Of a stretch of DNA of 40,105 nucleotides, positions 16,130 through 24,213 are shown in pieces. The position numbers were made by a program, and so were the translations under genes. The stretch is from assembly GCF_004348735.1 (NCBI RefSeq), contig NZ_SMKT01000082.1:1-40105 (forward strand). The letters are read 5' to 3'. The notes under the pieces were generated by a model. The model was not told where the DNA came from and did no database searches. It worked only from the letters and a program-made list of their open reading frames with translations. Positions within the stretch are counted from its first letter, which is position 1, and each line of letters begins with the position of its first letter. This DNA is from Actinomadura sp. KC06. Its GTDB lineage: Bacteria > Actinomycetota > Actinomycetes > Streptosporangiales > Streptosporangiaceae.

Positions 16130-17813
16130 TCTCACGTTCGTGCGGCAGCCGCTGCTGGCGCTGGCGGTCGTCGTGGTCGCGGCGGTCGCCGTCCCGCAGT
16201 ACTGGCTGTTCCTCGCGACGTCCGCGCTGGTGTCGGCGGTCGCGCTGCTCGGCCTCGGCATCGTCGGGCGCGCCGGCATGAACTCGCTGTGCCAGCTGTC
16301 GTTCGCCGCCGTCGGCGCCTGGACGGTCGCCCAGCTCAACGTCTGGAACGCCCCGGGGACGCTGATCCTCTGGACGATCGCGGGCGGCGTCGTCGCGATG
16401 CCGTTCGGGATCCTGATCGGGCTCCCGGCGCTGCGGCTGCGCGGCGTGCACCTCGCCGTCGTCACACTCGGGTTCGCCGCGGCGGCGGCCGTCGTCGTCT
16501 CCGCGGTCAACTTCCCCGGCGTCGACACCTACCAGCAGGTGCTGCGGCCCGAGTTCATCGCCACCGACCGGCAGTACTTCGTCTACGCGGGCCTGCTGTT
16601 CGTCGTGCTCGCGCTCGGCGTCGAATGGGTCGGGCGCACCCGGATGGGCGCGGCGTGGCGGGCCGTCCGGTTCTCCGAGCGCGCCACCGCCGCCGCCGGG
16701 ACGAGCGTCGCCCGCGCCAAGCTGTCGGCGTTCGCGCTCAGCGCGTTCGCGGCGGGCCTCGCGGGCGGGCTGCTCGCCGGGCAGGTCGGCATGATCACCG
16801 CGCAGAACTTCGGGGTGATCGCGTCGCTGGCGCTGTTCGTCGTCGCGGTGATGGCGGGCAGCGAGTTCATCTTCGGCGCCCTGTTCGGCGGCTTCCTGAT
16901 CATGTTCGTGCCGGAGTTCTTCCGCCGCGCCGGGATCTCGCAGGACTGGGCGAACGTGCTGTTCGGCGTCGGGGCCGTCCAGGCGCTGTCGCAGGGCAGC
17001 AGCATCATGGAGGGGCTGGCCCGCCGGCTGCGCGCGCGCCGTCCGGCTCCAGTGCCGCCGCCGCGAGATCCGGCGGACGGCGGTACACCGCCGCTCGGCA
17101 CCAAGCCGCTGCTGAGGGCGGAAGGGCTCACCGTCCGGTTCGGGCAGGTCGCCGCGCTGCAGGACGTCGACCTCACCGTCCCCGAAGGCACCGTCATGGG
17201 CCTCATCGGGCCGAACGGCGCGGGCAAGTCGACGCTCACCGACGCGCTGTCCGGCTTCATCAGGGACGCCGCCGGGACGGTCGCGCTCGACGGCCGCAGC
17301 CTGGACGGGCTGCCCGTGCACCGCCGCGCCGCCGCCGGGCTGCGCCGCACCTTCCAGCAGGACCGCGTCCCGACCGGCCTCACCGTCGGCGCCTACCTGC
17401 GCTTCGCCGCGCACCGCACGGTCACCCGGGACGAGCTGGAGGACGTCCGCGACTTCCTCGGCTGCCCGCCCGCGGCGGCGCACGTCCTCGACCTGGACGT
17501 CGGCAGCCGCCGCCTGCTTGAGGTGGCCGCCGCGATCCTCGCCCGGCCCAAGCTCATCGTCCTGGACGAGCCCGCCGCCGGACTCGCCCACGCCGAGTCG
17601 CTCGCGCTCGCCGACCGGCTCATCGAGGTCCCGGCCAGGTACGGCGCGTCCGTGCTGCTCATCGAGCACGACCTGGACATGGTCCGGCACGCCTGCGCGA
17701 CGATCGTCGTCCTCGACGCGGGCTCGGTCATCGCGGCGGGGCCGCCGGCCGAGGTCCTCGCGAGACCCGAAGTGGCGCGCGCCTACCTGGGAGACGAGGT
17801 GGCCCTCACATGA
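16116..17813 (+). CDS. LivM-LivG fusion: ABC permease joined to ATPase
   Basis: The product is 565 residues. Residues 1-300 are a LivM permease with many TM segments, including GLGIVGRAGMNSLCQLSFAA, and a coupling stretch MGAAWRAVRFSERATAAAGT. A Pro/Arg-rich linker covers about 305-335. An ATPase follows, with Walker A GPNGAGKS at 365-372, a Q-loop in RTFQQDR, Walker B LIVLDEPAAGLAH and switch His in IEHDLDM. The C-loop is odd: the position of LSGGQ reads LDVGS, while the other motifs are intact. LivM-LivG fusions occur in actinobacteria. The start overlaps livH by 14 nt and the stop overlaps livF in ATGA. The partner LivF retains a normal signature, so one composite ATP site may be degenerate. 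Confidence 0.92.
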   Translation: MSRVDLTFVRQPLLALAVVVVAAVAVPQYWLFLATSALVSAVALLGLGIVGRAGMNSLCQLSFAAVGAWTVAQLNVWNAPGTLILWTIAGGVVAMPFGILIGLPALRLRGVHLAVVTLGFAAAAAVVVSAVNFPGVDTYQQVLRPEFIATDRQYFVYAGLLFVVLALGVEWVGRTRMGAAWRAVRFSERATAAAGTSVARAKLSAFALSAFAAGLAGGLLAGQVGMITAQNFGVIASLALFVVAVMAGSEFIFGALFGGFLIMFVPEFFRRAGISQDWANVLFGVGAVQALSQGSSIMEGLARRLRARRPAPVPPPRDPADGGTPPLGTKPLLRAEGLTVRFGQVAALQDVDLTVPEGTVMGLIGPNGAGKSTLTDALSGFIRDAAGTVALDGRSLDGLPVHRRAAAGLRRTFQQDRVPTGLTVGAYLRFAAHRTVTRDELEDVRDFLGCPPAAAHVLDLDVGSRRLLEVAAAILARPKLIVLDEPAAGLAHAESLALADRLIEVPARYGASVLLIEHDLDMVRHACATIVVLDAGSVIAAGPPAEVLARPEVARAYLGDEVALT

Positions 17814-18514
17814 AGGAGCTGAAGCTGGAGGACGTGTCGGTCGGGCGGGGCGGCGCCCCGATCGTCCGGGACGTCGGCCTGACCGTCACCGCCGGGGAGG
17901 TCACCGTCCTGCTCGGCCCGAACGGCGCCGGGAAGACGACCCTGCTCGAAGCGATCGCGGGCGTCCTGCCCATCACGGCCGGGAGGCTGACCGGGGACGG
18001 CGCCGACCTCACCGGCCTCGACCGGGTGACGCGGGCCAAGCGCGGCATCGCGCTCGTCGAGCAGGGCCGGACGGTCTTCAGCGGCCTCACCGTCGCGGAG
18101 AACCTGCGCGTCGCGCGGCGCGGCACCGGAGGCGACCGCGCCCTCGAACTGTTCCCCGAGCTGACCAAGCGCATGGACGTCCAGGCCGGGCTGCTGTCCG
18201 GCGGCGAGCAGCAGATGGTCGTGCTGGCCCGCGCGCTGTCGATGTCGCCGTCCGTGCTGCTGATCGACGAGATGTCCCTCGGCCTCGCGCCGGTGATCGT
18301 GAAGCGGCTGCTGCCCGCCGTCCGCGCCCTCGCGGACGCGGGCGCCGCGGTCCTGCTGGTCGAGCAGTTCGCGACGCTCGCGCTGGAGATCGGCGACACC
18401 GCGCACGTCCTGGCCGGCGGCCGGCTCACCCACAGCGGCCCGGCGGCCCCGCTGCGCAAGGCCCCCGACGTCCTGCACGCCGCCTATCTTGGTGAGCCTG
18501 CGGGCCACAGCTGA
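17810..18514 (+). CDS. LivF-type ABC transporter ATP-binding protein
   Basis: The product is 234 residues, the usual LivF size. Walker A is GPNGAGKT, the Q-loop region reads GIALVEQGRTVFSGLTV, the ABC signature is LSGGEQQM and Walker B is VLLIDEMSLGL. The C-terminus with VEQFATLALEIGDTAHVL is LivF-like. It pairs with the ATPase half of the preceding fusion protein to power uptake. Its ATG overlaps the stop of that gene by 4 nt, and it is followed 9 nt later by the SDR gene. Confidence 0.93.
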   Translation: MKELKLEDVSVGRGGAPIVRDVGLTVTAGEVTVLLGPNGAGKTTLLEAIAGVLPITAGRLTGDGADLTGLDRVTRAKRGIALVEQGRTVFSGLTVAENLRVARRGTGGDRALELFPELTKRMDVQAGLLSGGEQQMVVLARALSMSPSVLLIDEMSLGLAPVIVKRLLPAVRALADAGAAVLLVEQFATLALEIGDTAHVLAGGRLTHSGPAAPLRKAPDVLHAAYLGEPAGHS

Positions 18515-18523
18515 GGAGATGGA

Positions 18524-19315
18524 ATGCAACGGGTTCTGATCGTCACCGGCGGGGGCAGCGGGATCGGCGCCGCAGTCGCCGCGGACGCGGCCGGACGCGG
18601 CGACACGGTCGTGGTCTGCGGGCGCCGCAAGGACGCGCTGGAGCGGGTCGCCGCCGCGACCGGGGCCGAGCCCCGCGTCTGCGACGTCTCCTCGCCCGAG
18701 GCCGTCGCGGACCTGGTGTCCGGCGTCGTCGCCGCGCACGGACGCCTGGACGGGGTCGTCGCCAACGCGGGCGTCCTGCGCAACGGCGGCGTCCTCGACC
18801 TGTCGCCCGAGGACTGGAACATCACCGTCCAGACCAACCTGACCTCGGTGTTCCTGCTGGCCAAGGCCGCGCTGCCGCACCTGATCGAGACGAAGGGGTC
18901 GATCGTCGCGGTGTCGTCGGTGGCGTCGCTGCGCGTCCCGCTGGGCTGCGCCGCCTACGCCACGTCCAAGGCCGGGCTGACCATGCTGACCCAGACGATC
19001 GCGGTGGACTACGGGCCGCAGGGCGTCCGCGCCAACGTGGTGTGCCCGGGCTGGATCCGCACCGAGATGTCCGACATGGAGATGGGCTACTTCGGCGAGC
19101 CGTACGGCCTCGGCCCGGAGGAGGCCTACGACGAGGTCACGCGGCTCGTCCCGCAGGGCAGGGCGGGGACGTCCGAGGAGGCCGCGGCGGCGGTCATGTG
19201 GCTGCTCGGCCCGGAGGCGTCCTACGTGAACGGCGCCGTGCTGAGCGTGGACGGCGGCACCGCCCTGCCCGACCCCGGCACCATCCCGTTCAACTTCCAG
19301 GTCACACCGCGCTAG
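18524..19315 (+). CDS. Short-chain dehydrogenase/reductase (SDR), classical type
   Basis: The product is 263 residues. The N-terminal Rossmann motif is TGGGSGIG (11-12 residues after the start), followed by NAGVLRNGG. The catalytic Ser lies in VSSVASL and the catalytic Tyr-Lys pair in YATSKAG. CPGWIRTEM and the C-terminal VDGGTALPD complete the classical SDR pattern. It begins 9 nt after livF with a GGAGATG ribosome site, so it is the last gene of the amidohydrolase/ABC operon. It probably oxidises or reduces an alcohol/ketone intermediate of the imported compound. Its end overlaps the convergent flavin oxidoreductase gene by 14 nt. Confidence 0.92.
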   Translation: MQRVLIVTGGGSGIGAAVAADAAGRGDTVVVCGRRKDALERVAAATGAEPRVCDVSSPEAVADLVSGVVAAHGRLDGVVANAGVLRNGGVLDLSPEDWNITVQTNLTSVFLLAKAALPHLIETKGSIVAVSSVASLRVPLGCAAYATSKAGLTMLTQTIAVDYGPQGVRANVVCPGWIRTEMSDMEMGYFGEPYGLGPEEAYDEVTRLVPQGRAGTSEEAAAAVMWLLGPEASYVNGAVLSVDGGTALPDPGTIPFNFQVTPR

Positions 19316-20297
19316 GCGCGAAGCTGTCCTTGTAGAGGTCGGCGAGGATGTCGTAGGAGCGCAGCCGGTCGGCGTGGTCGTAGACCTGCGTCACCACCAT
19401 GACCTCGTCGACGCCGGACCGCTCGATCAGCGCGTCCATCCGCCTCCGGACGGTCTCCGGCCCGCCGATGACCTGGTCGGCGAGCCGCGAGTCGATCATC
19501 TGCCGGTCCAGCGCCGTGTACGGGTAGGCCGCCGTCTCCTCCGGCGTCGGCAGCGGGCCCGGCGCGCCCCGCCGCAGCCGCAGGAACGCCAGCGCCTGCG
19601 GCCGCGCCAGCTCCAGCGCCCGCTCGTCGGTGTCGGCGGCCGTGACCGACACGCCGATCATCGAGTACGGCTCGTCCAGCGCGCCCGGACGGAACGACTC
19701 CCGGTACAGGCTCAGCGCGGGCACCGTGTTCTGCGCGCTGAAATGGTGCGCGAACGCGAACGGCAGCCCGAGCAGCCCCGCCAGCCGCGCGCTGTATCCG
19801 CTGGATCCGAGCAGCCACACCGGCGGCTCGTTGCCCGCCGCCGGCGTCACCTTGCCGCCCGCGGCGAAGTAGCCGCGCAGCTCGGCGACCTGCTCGGGGA
19901 AGTCGTCCACCGACAGGGCCTCGGGGGAGCGCCGCAGCGCGAGCGCGGTCGCCTGGTCGGTGCCGGGCGCGCGGCCGAGACCGAGGTCGATGCGCCCCGG
20001 GTAGAGCGCCTCCAGCGTCCCGAACTGCTCGGCGACCACCATCGGCGCGTGGTTCGGCAGCATCACCCCGCCCGACCCGACCCGCATCTCGGACGTCGCC
20101 GCCGCGACCTGCCCGATCAGCACGGCCGTCGCCGAGCTGGCGATGCCCGGCATCGCGTGGTGCTCGGCCAGCCAGTACCGGTGGAACCCGAGCCGCTCGG
20201 CGTGCCGGGCCAGGTCGAGGGTGTTGCGCAGCGCCTGGCCGGACGTGGAGCCGCTGACGACGGGCGCGAGATCGAGGACGGAGAAGGGAACGCTCAT
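19302..20297 (-). CDS. LLM class flavin-dependent oxidoreductase (luciferase-like)
   Basis: ATG at 20297 gives 331 residues, typical of the MsnO8-like subgroup of LLM proteins; a start four codons further upstream is possible but less usual. The N-terminus has the subgroup pattern SVLDLAPV, then HAERLGFHRYWLAEHHAMPGIAS. VGSGGVMLPNHAPMVVAEQFGTLEALYPGRIDLGLGRAPGTD covers the TIM-barrel flavin-binding core, and SGVDEVMVVTQVYDH lies near the C-terminus. These enzymes use reduced flavin to oxygenate or reduce small molecules. The gene is convergent with the SDR gene and has no obvious operon partner except the small membrane protein upstream. Confidence 0.92.
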   Translation of the reverse strand: MSVPFSVLDLAPVVSGSTSGQALRNTLDLARHAERLGFHRYWLAEHHAMPGIASSATAVLIGQVAAATSEMRVGSGGVMLPNHAPMVVAEQFGTLEALYPGRIDLGLGRAPGTDQATALALRRSPEALSVDDFPEQVAELRGYFAAGGKVTPAAGNEPPVWLLGSSGYSARLAGLLGLPFAFAHHFSAQNTVPALSLYRESFRPGALDEPYSMIGVSVTAADTDERALELARPQALAFLRLRRGAPGPLPTPEETAAYPYTALDRQMIDSRLADQVIGGPETVRRRMDALIERSGVDEVMVVTQVYDHADRLRSYDILADLYKDSFAPSAV

Positions 20298-20351
20298 AAC
20301 GAGCGTCAACCCCGGACGCCCCTGTCCTCTTCCCGTCGCCCGAGTAACGCG

Positions 20352-20663
20352 CTACCTGAGCAGCGCGCCGAGCCCGAGCACGGCCAAGGCGATGAAGGCG
20401 AGGCCGCCGGGAACCGCGATGCTGATCCACGACCAGTTCACCAGCCTGCGCGCCCGCGCGGGATCCTCGGCGAACACGGTCTCGGACCGCGTGTAGAGCA
20501 TCGCGGCGACCACGAGCAGCGGCAGGAAGGCGAACATGGTGAGGACGCCGAGGACGAACGCGGCCACCTGGCCGAACCGGGTGTACGTCCCGTCCGCGCC
20601 GATGCCGAACGCGGTGCCGGAGACGGGCGCGGGGACGGAGGCGGCGGAGACTGCTTCTGTCAT
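20352..20663 (-). CDS. Small two-TM membrane protein
   Basis: ATG at 20663 gives 103 residues. Two hydrophobic segments are visible (about 36-57 and 79-100), joined by a charged loop with ETVFAEDPARARRLVNW. Its layout resembles DUF4190-like or CD225-like small actinobacterial membrane proteins, but no family can be assigned with confidence. It lies 54 bp upstream of the flavin oxidoreductase on the same strand, so cotranscription is possible. Confidence 0.65.
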   Translation of the reverse strand: MTEAVSAASVPAPVSGTAFGIGADGTYTRFGQVAAFVLGVLTMFAFLPLLVVAAMLYTRSETVFAEDPARARRLVNWSWISIAVPGGLAFIALAVLGLGALLR

Positions 20664-20766
20664 GCGAGCACACCGATCACTAGCGAAAGTGATGTAGATC
20701 ATACGCTTCGTGACCGCGCCGCGCGAGGGTCCTGTCGCCCTTTTCTCGGACGACCGGCCAACAGAT

Positions 20767-20850
20767 TCAGCGCAGCCGCAGCCCCAGCGGAGCCCCGGCG
20801 GTGAGGCCGGCGGTCAGGACGGCCGCGAGTGCTGCTGCTGTTCGGCGCAT
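20767..20850 (-). CDS. Possible 27-residue signal-peptide-like small ORF
   Basis: Starting at ATG 20850, the frame encodes two arginines followed by an Ala/Leu-rich hydrophobic core and ends after 27 residues. It looks like a detached secretion signal: either a remnant of a lost exported protein or a real membrane-active micropeptide. There is no good ribosome binding site, which argues against translation. Confidence 0.2.
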   Translation of the reverse strand: MRRTAAALAAVLTAGLTAGAPLGLRLR

Positions 20851-20932
20851 GGCGGGAGAGTACGGTCGCGCACTCGGCGTCCCGCGAACCGTTAATGAAG
20901 ACTCCACCAATTTGCACTGGATTGTCGGATTC

Positions 20933-20961
20933 TTGAAAATCGCTTGATCAAGGCGTAAAGG
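20933..20961 (+). promoter_or_regulatory. Promoter-like site with 10-bp palindrome in the spacer
   Basis: TTGAAA (20933-20938) and TAAAGG (20956-20961) are separated by 17 bp. The spacer contains the perfect palindrome CTTGATCAAG (20943-20952). It precedes the membrane/IPT protein gene at 21030 and could be its promoter, with a repressor site between the hexamers. Confidence 0.35.
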
Positions 20962-21029
20962 AAACGCCGTCCGGCCCCGCCTCGATATCCGGCAGAACCC
21001 GGACGCGAGAGAACGACAGAGGGAGAGCC

Positions 21030-21824
21030 GTGGCGGAGTCGCCGGTCGGATCCGAGTACGCCCGCACCCGCGACATCGTCGTCGTGTTCGCCGTGCTGAT
21101 GGTCCTCACGGCGGTGCTGGTGATCGTCCTCGTCCAGGCGTGGCCGCCGGGGCCGCGGACCGGGCCGGACGGGCGCACCGAGATCGTGCCGGTGTCCAAG
21201 ACCCTGCACCTGGCGGGGTGGTCGCCGACGATGTCCCGCGAGACGAGCCTGTTCGTGATCGTCATGGCCGCGGGCGCGCTCGGCGCGGTCGCGCACGTCC
21301 TGCGGTCGTTCTACTGGTACGTCGGGAACCGCGCGCTGCGCCGGAGCTGGCTGATGATGTACCTGCTGCTCCCGTTCGTCGGGGCGCTGTTCGGGCTCGT
21401 CGTCTACCTCGTCGTGCGCGGCGGGCTGACCTCGCCGCTGGGCGGGCCGTCCGACGTCAACCCGTACGGGGTCGCGGCCATCGCCGCGCTCGTCGGGCAG
21501 TTCTCCCGCGAGACGGCGGAGAAGTTCCGCGCGGTGTTCGCGACCCTGCTCGCGCCCGCGCGGCCGGGCCGCGACCACGCGCCCGCGCCGACGATCAGCG
21601 GGCTGGAGCCCGCCAGGGGGCCGGTCGGCGCCGCGGTCACCCTGCACGGCAGCGGGCTGGCGTCCGCGACGGCCGTCCGGTTCGGCGGGGTGCGGGCGTC
21701 GGTCACCGACGCGACGGACACGCTCGTCCGCGCGACGGTTCCGGCGGGCGCGACCTCTGGGCCCCCGATCGTGAACACGCCGGACGGCGCCGCCACCAGC
21801 CCGCAGCCGTTCACGGTCGAGTGA
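21030..21824 (+). CDS. Three-TM membrane protein with C-terminal IPT/TIG domain
   Basis: The product is 264 residues, from GTG 21030 preceded by GAGGGAGAG. Hydrophobic segments lie near 16-36, 73-95 and 108-130. Then come a segment with a possible amphipathic helix (VGQFSRETAEKFRAVFATL) and an IPT/TIG immunoglobulin-like domain from about 188 to the end (ISGLEPARGPVGAAVTLHGSGL, then VRFGGVRASV). IPT domains are usually extracellular or part of ligand- or DNA-binding proteins. Three TM segments after a cytoplasmic N-terminus would put it outside the cell. The function is unknown. It converges with the nitrilase-like gene, with 19 bp between their stops. Confidence 0.75.
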   Translation: MAESPVGSEYARTRDIVVVFAVLMVLTAVLVIVLVQAWPPGPRTGPDGRTEIVPVSKTLHLAGWSPTMSRETSLFVIVMAAGALGAVAHVLRSFYWYVGNRALRRSWLMMYLLLPFVGALFGLVVYLVVRGGLTSPLGGPSDVNPYGVAAIAALVGQFSRETAEKFRAVFATLLAPARPGRDHAPAPTISGLEPARGPVGAAVTLHGSGLASATAVRFGGVRASVTDATDTLVRATVPAGATSGPPIVNTPDGAATSPQPFTVE

Positions 21825-21843
21825 GGCCGCCGCCGGGCGACGC

Positions 21844-23295
21844 CTACTTGGGGTCCTGCCAGTGCTCGTGCCAGGCGTCGTAGGCCGCGCCCGGGAAGAC
21901 GCGGGGCAGCTCGGACGTGGGCAGCCGCCCTAGCTCGGCGCCCGTCCTGGACACGCCGAACTGGCGCTCGGTCACGTACGCGGTGCGGTGCAGGGTCTTC
22001 GGACCGGCGACGAGGCAGGTGTAGCGGGTGCCCGGGAGGTCCTCGTCCGGGATGGCGGCGCCGACCGCGAGGCTGTTGGAGACCGTCACCCACGTGCCGA
22101 GGCCCGCGACCTGCCGCTCGGCGCCCTGGTCCTCCCAGCGGTGCTCCAGGATCGGCTTGGAGAAGATCGGGACGAGCAGGTGCGACACCCCGCACGACTC
22201 CAGCTCGCGCTCCCAGCCGATCGAGCGTCCGAGGTCCTCGCAGATCAGGACGGCGAGGCGGCCGAGCGACGAGTCGAGCAGGCTGATCCGCGTGCCCGGC
22301 CTGGCGTACTCCACGGCCGTGCCGGACGGCGGAGCGTCCGGCAGCCGCCACAGCCGCATCTGCCCGGCGTCCAGCGTGAAGCCGGACAGCTTGTCCTGGA
22401 CGAGGAGTTCCTGCCCCGTCCAGCGGTCGAGCAGAACCGAGCGGTTCGGCGGCGGGTCCTCGTCGCCGAGCGGGCCGCTGCCGAGCAGCAGGAACCGCAG
22501 CGGGCGCCGGTCGCGGTCGCGACCGGCGGTATCGAACGCGACCTCTTTCCAAAGTTCGAGCAGCGAGTCCGACAGCGACGCCTCCGGCATGACGGCGAGC
22601 TGGGCGCCGGACTCGTCCAGCCGCCGGACGATCGCCTTGACGCGGCTGCGGATCCCGGACGAGTCCATCGGCCGGAGCCGGTACACGGTCATCCCGTGCC
22701 GCTCCTCGAACTCGATGTCCACGTCGTCGAAGGTCTCCAGCACCGGCGCGCACCCGACCGCGACCGGCTCCTCCCGGCTGAAGTGCGGGTCGTTCACCGC
22801 GGGCAGGACCCGGTGGTCGATCTTGTCCCACTCCTGCTGCGGGACGCGGTGGACGCCGAAGAACTCCGCCTTGGTGCGCAGGCCGCGGGGCCGTCCGGGG
22901 AACGCGCAGCGGGGGAGCAGCGCGCCCGTCGTGCCGTGCCCGTTCAGCTTGCCCTCGGTCAGGTAGTTGACCAGCACGGCGGCCAGCGCGGGAGCGCCGT
23001 GGTAGGGCCCATACGGGCTGGCGTGGGCGAGCGCGTGGTCGAGCCCGAGCATGATCGTGAACCGGCCGAGGTCGCCGCGCGCGGCGATGATCTCCGCGGT
23101 CTCGGCGGGGTCCAGGACGCCGCCGTCCAGGACGGTCTCGGCGATCTCGTTCGCCCGCCGCCGGACCTGTTCGTCGGCGTACCAGCGCGTGGCCGTCCAG
23201 TCCTGGAAGACGCCGTCCGCGATCGAGTCGTAGAGCCGGACGAAGAGATCAGCTGGTTCGGCCGGGTAGTCGGCTGCGGCCAACTGATCCGTCAT
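21844..23295 (-). CDS. Nitrilase-superfamily protein with novel N-terminal domain
   Basis: ATG at 23295 gives 483 residues. The C-terminal part has the nitrilase (carbon-nitrogen hydrolase) catalytic triad in order: Glu238 in VMPEASL, Lys302 in VQDKLSGF and Cys352 in LICEDLGRS. The core starts only near residue 202. The first 200 residues are an extra domain, mostly helical in appearance (FVRLYDSIADGVFQDW, RRRANEIAETVLDGG, LAAVLVNYLTEG), that I cannot assign. Typical nitrilases and amidases are 260-340 residues without such an extension. The protein would cleave or form a C-N bond in an amide or nitrile, or act on a protein or nucleotide substrate. It is divergent from a winged-helix protein 180 bp away and convergent with a membrane/IPT protein. 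The start has GGGGG 6 nt upstream, inside a CCCCCGGGGG palindrome. Confidence 0.8.
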   Translation of the reverse strand: MTDQLAAADYPAEPADLFVRLYDSIADGVFQDWTATRWYADEQVRRRANEIAETVLDGGVLDPAETAEIIAARGDLGRFTIMLGLDHALAHASPYGPYHGAPALAAVLVNYLTEGKLNGHGTTGALLPRCAFPGRPRGLRTKAEFFGVHRVPQQEWDKIDHRVLPAVNDPHFSREEPVAVGCAPVLETFDDVDIEFEERHGMTVYRLRPMDSSGIRSRVKAIVRRLDESGAQLAVMPEASLSDSLLELWKEVAFDTAGRDRDRRPLRFLLLGSGPLGDEDPPPNRSVLLDRWTGQELLVQDKLSGFTLDAGQMRLWRLPDAPPSGTAVEYARPGTRISLLDSSLGRLAVLICEDLGRSIGWERELESCGVSHLLVPIFSKPILEHRWEDQGAERQVAGLGTWVTVSNSLAVGAAIPDEDLPGTRYTCLVAGPKTLHRTAYVTERQFGVSRTGAELGRLPTSELPRVFPGAAYDAWHEHWQDPK

Positions 23296-23300
23296 AAGCG

Positions 23301-23310
23301 CCCCCGGGGG
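23301..23310. promoter_or_regulatory. CCCCCGGGGG palindrome at the nitrilase ribosome site
   Basis: A perfect 10-bp palindrome ending 6 nt before the nitrilase-like start codon on the minus strand; its G half would be the ribosome binding site. It directly abuts TTGACA (23311-23316) on the + strand. It could be a local regulatory site, but runs like this can arise by chance in this base composition. Confidence 0.25.
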
Positions 23311-23475
23311 TTGACACACGTGGTTACGGGTGGTGGATCGATGCTAACTCTCGTGGCCGCCGGTTTCAGTGTCGTCGGCAACAGAGGCCGGTACCCTCAT
23401 CACTTGACAATCACTTGGCATCCGCTCATGCTGGAGGGATCCCGGCGGTGCTCGTCGACCTTTTGGAGAGTGACC

Positions 23476-24213
23476 ATGAGCGCTGTGCCCGCCCCCGCTC
23501 CCGCCCGCGACCGTGACCGCCGGACAGAGGTCCGGCGCCTCATCGACTCGATGGAACACGCCAAGGTCATCAGCGACGGGCACTTCAGCGCCCTCGGCAT
23601 GCTGATCACCGACGCCTCGCTCAGCGCCGACGAGCCCGCCCTGGTGGAATGCCAGGACGGGCTCCAGTGGCTGCACCGCCACTACCTCGACGTCAACGCC
23701 CTCGACGGCCCGCAGCGCGAGCAGCGCGGACGCATCCTCGGGCTGATCGACGTCGTCCACTGGGCGCTCAAGCGGCTCCCGTCCGGCCTCCAGCTCGCGC
23801 TGCAGCCCGACGGGCACGCCGCCCGCTTCCTCCTCGCCGTGTACCGCCGGCAGGGCCTGTCCAACAAGGAGCTCGCCGCGGAGCTGCGCACCGACGAGAC
23901 GGAGATCAGCCGGGTCGGCCGCAGGCTGCTGTCCGCGGGCGTCGTGTGGCGCAGGAAGGAGTGGCGCCACAACGCATGGGACCTGACACCCCGCGGCCGC
24001 CAGTACCTGGAGACCTCCGGCCTCCTCACCGGGGAGCTCGCCGAGGACGAGCCGTCCGGCCGCGCCGCCCGCCGCGCCGGGCCCGCCCGTTCCTCCGCCG
24101 AGCCCGAGCCGCGCTCGCCGGACGCCGTCCCGCAGCGGCAGGACGTGGGCCTGCCCGACCTGAACCACCCGTCCCCGTCGCCGGAACCGCCGCCCCGCTC
24201 CGCGCCCGGCTAA
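23476..24213 (+). CDS. Winged-helix (MarR-like) DNA-binding protein
   Basis: ATG at 23476 with GGAGAG (23465-23470) gives 245 residues. Residues 115-180 form a winged helix: HAARFLLAVYRRQGLSNKELAAELRTDETEISRVGRRLLSAGVVWRRKEWRHNAWDLTPRGRQYLE has the MarR-type helix-turn-helix and wing. Residues 20-105 form a separate helical domain with a hydrophobic core. The C-terminal 60 residues are Pro/Arg/Ser-rich and probably disordered. It is divergent from the nitrilase-like gene, so a local regulatory role is the natural inference. TTGACA at 23404-23409 may be its -35. The stop overlaps the stop of the convergent imine reductase gene in CTAA. Confidence 0.75.
   Translation: MSAVPAPAPARDRDRRTEVRRLIDSMEHAKVISDGHFSALGMLITDASLSADEPALVECQDGLQWLHRHYLDVNALDGPQREQRGRILGLIDVVHWALKRLPSGLQLALQPDGHAARFLLAVYRRQGLSNKELAAELRTDETEISRVGRRLLSAGVVWRRKEWRHNAWDLTPRGRQYLETSGLLTGELAEDEPSGRAARRAGPARSSAEPEPRSPDAVPQRQDVGLPDLNHPSPSPEPPPRSAPG

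Larger units (their letters stand above)
20664..21029. other. Intergenic region with one tiny possible leader ORF
   Basis: This 366-bp gap between divergent small-membrane-protein genes has no long convincing gene. It contains a 27-codon minus-strand frame (20767-20850) that resembles a signal peptide, and a promoter-like region with a palindrome (20933-20961) serving the gene at 21030. The section around 20890-20960 is distinctly AT-richer than its surroundings. Confidence 0.5.

Noticed and set aside
15975..17690. Leftward frame of 571 codons opposite the LivM-LivG fusion
   Set aside because: Low-complexity shadow of a clear ABC permease/ATPase gene.
23311..23345. Promoter starting at TTGACA 23311 on the + strand
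   Set aside because: No acceptable -10 lies 16-18 bp downstream; the later TTGACA at 23404 is better placed for the winged-helix gene.
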